From an uncultured bacterium (lineage in GTDB: Bacteria; Patescibacteriota; Minisyncoccia; Phycocordibacterales; UBA9973): 37,319 nucleotides of DNA. The stretch lies in assembly GCA_937895515.1 (NCBI GenBank), contig CALAYS010000171.1, forward strand, positions 1 through 37,319, written 5' to 3'. The position numbers and the translations under genes are program-made. Each line of letters begins with the position of its first letter. The first letter of the stretch is position 1. Positions 33,090-37,319 of this stretch are shown in pieces. Below the pieces are notes generated by a model. It was given only the letters and a program-made list of their open reading frames with translations, was not told the DNA's origin and searched no databases.

Positions 33090-34445
33090 CTATTTGAATA
33101 ATGATCTTATCCTCTCGATTTCCGACATTAATCCAGTGTTTGTCTCCAGTTCGGTTTTTATCTTTTCATAAGAGTGAATAACTGTTGTGTGGTCTTTGCC
33201 TCCCATTTTTTGTCCAATAAAAGGAAATGATAAATTAAAGTCTTCTCGTAGTATATACATAATGATTTGTCTTACATGTACAACTTCTTTACGTCTTGTT
33301 TTTTCGTAAATTGAATCACTTTCAATATGATAAAAAGATGAAATTGTCTTTACAACTTCCTCGATAGATATTTGTTTTTGAGATTTAACACTATTTTTAA
33401 TGATATCTTTTATTTCTTGAAGAGTTAAATTCCTTTTTTTGATATCAACTTGCAATGTTATGGTCTTTATATTGCCTTCTAACTCACGGATATTCCCTTC
33501 TACAGATGAGGCTATGTATTCAATACTCTCTGTTGGTAGTCCAACACCCATTTTGGAAAGGTTTGATCGTATTATAGCTACGCGTGATTCATAGTCCGGC
33601 TCGTGGACGTCTACAATCATCCCCTGAGAGAATCTTGAGCGCAAACGGTCTTCTAGGCCTGTTATATAATTAGGGTGTTTATCACTAGAAAATACAATTT
33701 GTTTATTTTCTTCATAAAGCATATTAAAAAGATGGAATAATTCATCTTGAACCTTTTCCCCCCTACCAATCATTTGGATATCATCCATAATTAGAACATC
33801 AAAATGTCGATAACGGTCTTTAAAACTATTCATTGTTTTGTTTTGAACAGCGCTAATACATTCAATAACGAACTTTTCAGCACTGGTATAATAGACTTTT
33901 TTGTCTGGGAATTGTTTTTTTATGGCATTACCAATACCTTCTATCATATGGGTTTTACCTAGACCAGTATTCCCGTATATAAAATAAGGGTTATATAGGA
34001 CTCCAGGGTTACGAGTAACAGCCTGAGCCCCAGCATTAGCTAATTCGTTAAATGACCCCACTATCATGTTGTCAAATGTATATCGAGGGTTTAAACCGTC
34101 TTCTTTATTCACATAGATATCTTGTATTGGTAGACTTGGTCCTTGAGGTACTTTTGGATTAACAAGTTTTACACTTGCTGCAGAATCGTATTTAGCTACT
34201 GTAAATTCAACGTTTTTTACGTATGGTGCACCATCTACAAGGGTTTTTAGGATGATTTTATGGAATTTATTGTTTAACCAGTCTTTTGCGAATTCATTAG
34301 GTACACCAACAAAAACTACGCCGTCATCAATTTTGGTGATATGTGTTTGTTTGAACCAGGTTGTAAAATTAGGTCTCGAAACCATTCTTTCTAAGGTAGC
34401 CAAGCATTCTTCCCATAGTTTTCCTGGTTCAATATCATTTTGCAT
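33090..34445 (-). CDS. dnaA: Chromosomal replication initiator DnaA
   Basis: 451 residues. Domain I (1-75), a linker, then the AAA+ domain with Walker A GNTGLGKT (158-165) and Walker B VLIMDDIQ (near 217-224), sensor and arginine motifs (LEDRLRSRF), and the C-terminal DNA-binding domain with the signature GGKDHTTVIHS. It binds DnaA boxes and opens the origin. TATAAT at 34452-34457 lies six bases before the ATG, so the mRNA is leaderless. Divergent from rpmH, with a DnaA box between them that could give autoregulation. Confidence 0.97.
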   Translation of the reverse strand: MQNDIEPGKLWEECLATLERMVSRPNFTTWFKQTHITKIDDGVVFVGVPNEFAKDWLNNKFHKIILKTLVDGAPYVKNVEFTVAKYDSAASVKLVNPKVPQGPSLPIQDIYVNKEDGLNPRYTFDNMIVGSFNELANAGAQAVTRNPGVLYNPYFIYGNTGLGKTHMIEGIGNAIKKQFPDKKVYYTSAEKFVIECISAVQNKTMNSFKDRYRHFDVLIMDDIQMIGRGEKVQDELFHLFNMLYEENKQIVFSSDKHPNYITGLEDRLRSRFSQGMIVDVHEPDYESRVAIIRSNLSKMGVGLPTESIEYIASSVEGNIRELEGNIKTITLQVDIKKRNLTLQEIKDIIKNSVKSQKQISIEEVVKTISSFYHIESDSIYEKTRRKEVVHVRQIIMYILREDFNLSFPFIGQKMGGKDHTTVIHSYEKIKTELETNTGLMSEIERIRSLFK

Positions 34446-34451
34446 AGATGT

Positions 34452-34457
34452 ATTATA
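34452..34457 (-). promoter_or_regulatory. -10 box, leaderless promoter for dnaA
   Basis: TATAAT on the minus strand, six bases before the ATG at 34445. No consensus -35. Confidence 0.75.
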
Positions 34458-34510
34458 TAGATTTACACAAATTGAGCATAGTCCCGAATGTTAAAAGATT
34501 GTGGGAAAGA

Positions 34511-34519
34511 TGTGTATAA
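34511..34519 (-). promoter_or_regulatory. DnaA box between dnaA and rpmH
   Basis: TTATACACA on the minus strand, a perfect match to TTATNCACA, 66 bases upstream of dnaA. Confidence 0.7.
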
Positions 34520-34538
34520 CTCTAGAGCCCCTAAACAC

Positions 34539-34567
34539 TTGCCTTTTTAGTGATTTTGGGTTAGTAT
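34539..34567 (+). promoter_or_regulatory. Promoter of the rpmH-yidC operon
   Basis: TTGCCT (34539-34544), 17-base gap, TAGTAT (34562-34567), seven bases to the rpmH ATG at 34575. Confidence 0.65.
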
Positions 34568-34574
34568 ATTGGAT

Positions 34575-34709
34575 ATGTCATTTACCTACAACCCAAACAA
34601 ACGAAAGCGTGCAACAACCCACGGATTTTTAGTTCGTAGTAAAACTGCTAGTGGTAGTAAAGTTTTAGCATCACGACGCCAAAAAGGACGCGCTAAATTA
34701 GCTGTTTAA
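34575..34709 (+). CDS. rpmH: Ribosomal protein L34
   Basis: 44 residues, normal for the family: it starts MSFTYNPNKRKRATTHGFLV and ends with RRQKGRAKLAV. L34 is a small basic protein of the large ribosomal subunit that binds 23S rRNA. The start is an ATG seven bases after TAGTAT. It is first in rpmH-rnpA-yidD-yidC, the order kept near the origin in most bacteria. Confidence 0.95.
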   Translation: MSFTYNPNKRKRATTHGFLVRSKTASGSKVLASRRQKGRAKLAV

Positions 34710-34710
34710 T

Positions 34711-35025
34711 ATGTTGCCCAAGGCAAAACGTTTAAATAGCGCTAATATTGCCGAACTTCGATTAAAAGGTAAAAGAGCCAATAGTGCTCTTTTTTCTGTT
34801 TTATATAGAAATGGTTTAAAAAATCGTTTTTCTGTAAACATTTCTAAAAAGGTTTATAAAAAAGCCGTAGACCGTAACACTGCAAAAAGAAAAACCTTAG
34901 CAATACTAAGAGATATATCCCCTATTGTTACTGGAGACTATAGTATTAATATTCGTGGCAAGATTAATAAAATGAATCATTTGGAAATAAAAAATGATTT
35001 AATAAAAATATTATGTCAAAAATAA
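34711..35025 (+). CDS. rnpA: Ribonuclease P protein component
   Basis: 104 residues. The family's RNA-binding RNR-type motif appears as KKVYKKAVDRNTAKRKTLAIL, and the N-terminal PKAKRLNSANIAELRLKGKR with NRFSVNISKK is typical. It helps RNase P RNA process the 5' ends of tRNA precursors. The ATG is one base after the rpmH stop, so initiation must be coupled or leaderless-like; no Shine-Dalgarno fits. Confidence 0.93.
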   Translation: MLPKAKRLNSANIAELRLKGKRANSALFSVLYRNGLKNRFSVNISKKVYKKAVDRNTAKRKTLAILRDISPIVTGDYSINIRGKINKMNHLEIKNDLIKILCQK

Positions 35026-35255
35026 TTACGAAATTATTTATAATCTTAATAAACTTTTATCAAAAATATTTATCTCGTGATACTGGATTCTTTAAAAGTA
35101 AAAATCCAACCTGTTATTTTTATCCAACATGTTCCGAATATACAAAACAAGCTTTACAAAAATATGGCTTATTTAAAGGCTTATTTTTAGGGTTTAAAAG
35201 AATATCTAGATGCCACCCATGGCAAAAAGGAAATAACTTTGACCCATTGGCCTAG
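35013..35255 (+). CDS. yidD: Membrane protein insertion efficiency factor YidD
   Basis: 80 residues. The signature CYFYPTCSEYTKQALQKYG with paired Cys and RISRCHPW are the conserved YidD motifs; the first 20 residues form an amphipathic or membrane-associated helix (IITKLFIILINFYQKYLS). YidD is a small inner-membrane-associated protein assisting YidC. It overlaps the end of rnpA by 13 bases. Confidence 0.95.
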   Translation: MSKIITKLFIILINFYQKYLSRDTGFFKSKNPTCYFYPTCSEYTKQALQKYGLFKGLFLGFKRISRCHPWQKGNNFDPLA

Positions 35256-35274
35256 CTCTGGTACACTTAGCACT

Positions 35275-36021
35275 ATGTGGAATACATTTATATATAAACC
35301 AATTCTTAATATCCTTGTTGTCTTACTATCTTATGTGACAATGGGTGATTTAGGTTTTGCTGTCATTATTTTAACAATTTTGGTCAAGGTAATTCTTTAT
35401 CCTTTATCTAAAAAAGCAATTACATCACAGATTGATATGGCTAGCATCCAATCTGATATTGCTGAAATCAAAGCTAAAAAATTATCCAAAGAAGAAGAAG
35501 CTAAAGAGACTTTTGCCCTATACAAAGATAAAAAAGTTAATCCTTTTTCAGGTTGTTTAGTAATAATAATTCAAATTCCAATAATTTTTGGTTTGTATTT
35601 TGTTTTCTTAAAAGGTTTAAATTTAGATAATGCATTACTTTATTCTTTCGTTCATGTACCAGAATCAATCAACACAGTATTTCTTGGTTTAATTGATTTA
35701 ACAAAAACTCATTCTATTTGGATAGCGATCATAACTGGCCTAACTCAATTTATCCAAGTTTATGTTTCCCCTACTCAAAAGATTCAAGCTAAAACATCAG
35801 CATCACAAAAAGGCCTATCTGCGGATATTCAAAAATCTATGCAAACCCAAATGAAGTATGTTTTCCCTATAATTATTGCTTTTATAACTTATCGAATTCA
35901 AGCTGCTGTTGGTCTATATTGGATAGTTAATAACCTTATTACTATAGTCCAAGAAAGATCAATTGCTAAAGCTATAGCTAAAAAAGAAGTCTTAAAAGTT
36001 ACTGCTGAAGTCATAAAATAA
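35275..36021 (+). CDS. yidC: Membrane protein insertase YidC
   Basis: 248 residues from ATG 35275, the short Gram-positive-like form without a large periplasmic domain. Five hydrophobic segments are visible: ILNILVVLLSY, FAVIILTILVKVILYP, the pair after NPFSGCLVIIIQIPIIFGLYF, IWIAIITGLTQFIQVYV, and FPIIIAFITYRIQAAVGLYW. Arg in the ITYRI helix is not the conserved TM1 Arg; the usual positive residue may be Lys in TILVKVILYP. An in-frame TTG at 35239 lies within yidD and is unlikely to be used. Ends at a terminator at 36044. Confidence 0.93.
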   Translation: MWNTFIYKPILNILVVLLSYVTMGDLGFAVIILTILVKVILYPLSKKAITSQIDMASIQSDIAEIKAKKLSKEEEAKETFALYKDKKVNPFSGCLVIIIQIPIIFGLYFVFLKGLNLDNALLYSFVHVPESINTVFLGLIDLTKTHSIWIAIITGLTQFIQVYVSPTQKIQAKTSASQKGLSADIQKSMQTQMKYVFPIIIAFITYRIQAAVGLYWIVNNLITIVQERSIAKAIAKKEVLKVTAEVIK

Positions 36022-36043
36022 GCTTTATTTATAAGCAAAATAC

Positions 36044-36075
36044 AAAAATACCCTGCTTGCGAGCGGGTATTTTTT
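36044..36075 (+). terminator. Intrinsic terminator of the rpmH-yidC operon
   Basis: AAAATACCC-T-GC (36045-36056) pairs with GC-GGGTATTTT (36063-36073) with one bulged T; a T run follows. The TTGCGA in its loop doubles as the -35 of the next gene. Confidence 0.75.
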
Positions 36076-36085
36076 ATGGTAAAGT
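36057..36085 (+). promoter_or_regulatory. Promoter of jag, embedded in the terminator
   Basis: TTGCGA (36057-36062) in the terminator loop, 17-base gap, TAAAGT (36080-36085), six bases to the ATG at 36092. Confidence 0.6.
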
Positions 36086-36091
36086 CTTTAT

Positions 36092-36577
36092 ATGGCTAAG
36101 ACAAAAGATGAAATCAAAACATTTGTCCAAAATCTCGTACAATCTTTAGGAGCGGAGATCAAATCAATAAATCTCGTTGACGATGAAGATACTGGCATGA
36201 GTACTATCCAAATTGAAAGTCCAGATTCTCGAATGCTTATTGGGCGCGATGGTGAATCCCTACAAGCTCTTAATTCCCTACTACATCGATATTGCGAAAA
36301 AGACTTAGCTCAAGATGCAGCGCCTATGGCAATTACTCTTGATGTTAATAATTTCCAAAAAAACCACATTGATAATTTAAAAACAAAAGCTCACATGATG
36401 GCCGAGCGTGCAAAGTTCTTTAAATCCAGTATTGACCTTGATCCAATGAACGGTTATGAGCGCAGGATAATTCATACCTTTTTAGAAAAAGATAAAAATT
36501 TAGTTACAGATTCAACTGGTGTAGGTAAAGACAGGCACATTGTTGTAAAATTTATAGAAAATAAAGATGAAATATAA
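36092..36577 (+). CDS. jag: KH/R3H-domain RNA-binding protein (Jag/KhpB)
   Basis: 161 residues. The KH domain has LIGRDGESLQALNSLLHRYC (the GxxG-type loop), and the R3H domain has NGYERRIIHTFL (R-x-x-x-H). The family's N-terminal Jag domain is absent, so this is a short form. KhpB/Jag proteins bind RNA and affect cell-wall synthesis and division in Gram-positive bacteria. It lies next to yidC as in most bacteria, but with its own leaderless promoter. Confidence 0.9.
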   Translation: MAKTKDEIKTFVQNLVQSLGAEIKSINLVDDEDTGMSTIQIESPDSRMLIGRDGESLQALNSLLHRYCEKDLAQDAAPMAITLDVNNFQKNHIDNLKTKAHMMAERAKFFKSSIDLDPMNGYERRIIHTFLEKDKNLVTDSTGVGKDRHIVVKFIENKDEI

Positions 36578-36606
36578 AATTGCGATAATGTAAGTATCGC
36601 AATTTT
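36576..36606. terminator. Bidirectional terminator between jag and the M15 peptidase
   Basis: AAAATTGCGATA (36576-36587) pairs perfectly with TATCGCAATTTT (36595-36606). Confidence 0.85.
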
Positions 36607-36618
36607 ATTTAACATTTA

Positions 36619-37319
36619 TTATTGACCACATTTTTCTGCTTGAGGGCAATTAGGTGAAACGCATCTTGTGGTACCAGCATTAGTACCATATTCATAATGC
36701 CAAGCTTCTTTTGTATATCTGACCCACCCAGCACTACTCATCATTTCATCCATTTTTTTTGAATTTGCCAAAGTACAGTATGATAGAGGACTTCCATTTT
36801 GTTCAAGATAGATATCTATAGCCACTCCTGTACCATGGTTACTTCCCCCAGGGTAAGCAACATAACTTGGAACTTTGTTCAAGTCGCTACAAGCAATTTC
36901 TAATTGTCTATTTATTGGTCTGTATCCACTAATAATTTTTGCACTATATCCTTTATTTTCTTTATCAAAAACTGTAGATAATTTTTTTAATCCTTCTATT
37001 ACTGAAGAAGAAGCAGTAACATTTGATGGTGCGGATATATTTTTAATACCATCTATTTTTTTAGCATTATTGGGATCCATTACCCCAGGTACAGTTTTAT
37101 TGTAATTACATTTAGTGTTTTTACCAGTACCAGTACAATATGTTGAGCAAGTTGATTTACAGCTACTTTGTGAATTACAAATTCTTTGACCTGTTGAATG
37201 AGTAGTATCATTATCAACCAAAGAATCTTGTTCTATTGCAATAGCACTAATATCCCACTCACTCTCACTAACCTTCTTCATCCCAATCCTAATATTAACC
37301 AAATCAGGATTAATGATAT
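36619..37319 (-). CDS. M15-family D-Ala-D-Ala carboxypeptidase-like protein (5' end outside window)
   Basis: At least 233 residues, still open at the right edge; a TTG at 37302 is in frame but the sequence before it (IINPDLVNI) reads as coding. The C-terminal part is a VanY-type M15 zinc peptidase: SGYRP, GGSNHGTGVAIDI (His and Asp ligands) and WHYEYG (His ligand). These enzymes cut D-Ala-D-Ala or related bonds in peptidoglycan. The visible N-terminal 75 residues are Ser/Thr/Cys-rich (CNSQSSCKSTCSTYC), probably an exported stalk. Any signal or pilin-like N-terminus would lie outside. Confidence 0.8.
   Translation of the reverse strand, partial: IINPDLVNIRIGMKKVSESEWDISAIAIEQDSLVDNDTTHSTGQRICNSQSSCKSTCSTYCTGTGKNTKCNYNKTVPGVMDPNNAKKIDGIKNISAPSNVTASSSVIEGLKKLSTVFDKENKGYSAKIISGYRPINRQLEIACSDLNKVPSYVAYPGGSNHGTGVAIDIYLEQNGSPLSYCTLANSKKMDEMMSSAGWVRYTKEAWHYEYGTNAGTTRCVSPNCPQAEKCGQ

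Noticed and set aside
1..37319. Alternative genetic code with UGA as Gly or Trp
   Set aside because: Housekeeping proteins are full length and contain no in-frame UGA; UGA is simply not used.
1..37319. CRISPR array, insertion sequence or prophage genes
   Set aside because: No regularly spaced repeats with unique spacers, no transposase, integrase or phage structural motifs were found.

Overview
The window looks like a chromosomal segment of a small-genome, AT-rich bacterium of the Candidate Phyla Radiation (Patescibacteria, most like Parcubacteria). The reasons are the compact gene set, many short orphan proteins, large secreted Cys/Thr-rich surface proteins, a PilB-type pilus ATPase, DNA polymerase I without recognisable proofreading motifs, a DUF559 gene, and no visible Shine-Dalgarno sequences. 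No rRNA, tRNA, CRISPR array or transposase was seen. The lineage is an inference; there is no marker here that fixes it.

Layout. 1-3200: start of a small membrane protein running off the left edge, a 750-base repeat-bearing non-coding stretch, a lycopene-cyclase-domain membrane protein, a GrpB-family protein, a frameshifted lipoprotein and a small orphan. 3200-5000: a histidine phosphatase and a malate/lactate dehydrogenase interrupted by one in-frame TAA. 5100-7930: a large wall-bound surface protein. 7985-10126: a variant NRAMP transporter divergent from a metallo-beta-lactamase-fold hydrolase. 10188-11865: four unrecognised small genes in two transcription units ending in near-identical terminators. 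11932-15132: a Nudix / endonuclease-phosphatase / glutamine-amidotransferase operon, a GNAT acetyltransferase, and a HolA-like protein. 15134-18103: polA with a small membrane methyltransferase. 18206-22078: two large secreted proteins. 22226-24864: pilB, a frameshifted membrane-anchored gene, and a DUF559 gene bracketed by 37-base inverted repeats. 24898-25030: a candidate structured RNA. 25215-31618: ruvB-ruvC, an acidic small protein, tyrS-tsaE, and a class A penicillin-binding protein. 31584-36577: the replication-origin region (DciA-like, dnaN, dnaA on the minus strand; rpmH, rnpA, yidD, yidC, jag on the plus strand). 36619-37319: an M15 peptidase running off the right edge.

Two window-wide patterns stand out. 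First, 16 genes have a -10 box ending exactly six bases before the start codon, which places the transcription start at or next to the start codon; leaderless mRNA appears to be the default. Second, about 40 genes stop with TAA or TAG and none with TGA, although TGA does not seem to be read as a sense codon. A minority of genes (the four orphans at 10.2-11.9 kb and the secreted protein at 20.7-22.1 kb) instead have A-rich untranslated leaders of roughly 15-45 bases, which may mark genes of foreign origin.

The strongest leads for something undescribed are the 133-base structured element, the DUF559 mini-element, the tandem degenerate repeats at 300-700, and the orphan cluster with twin terminators. 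None can be assigned a function from sequence alone.
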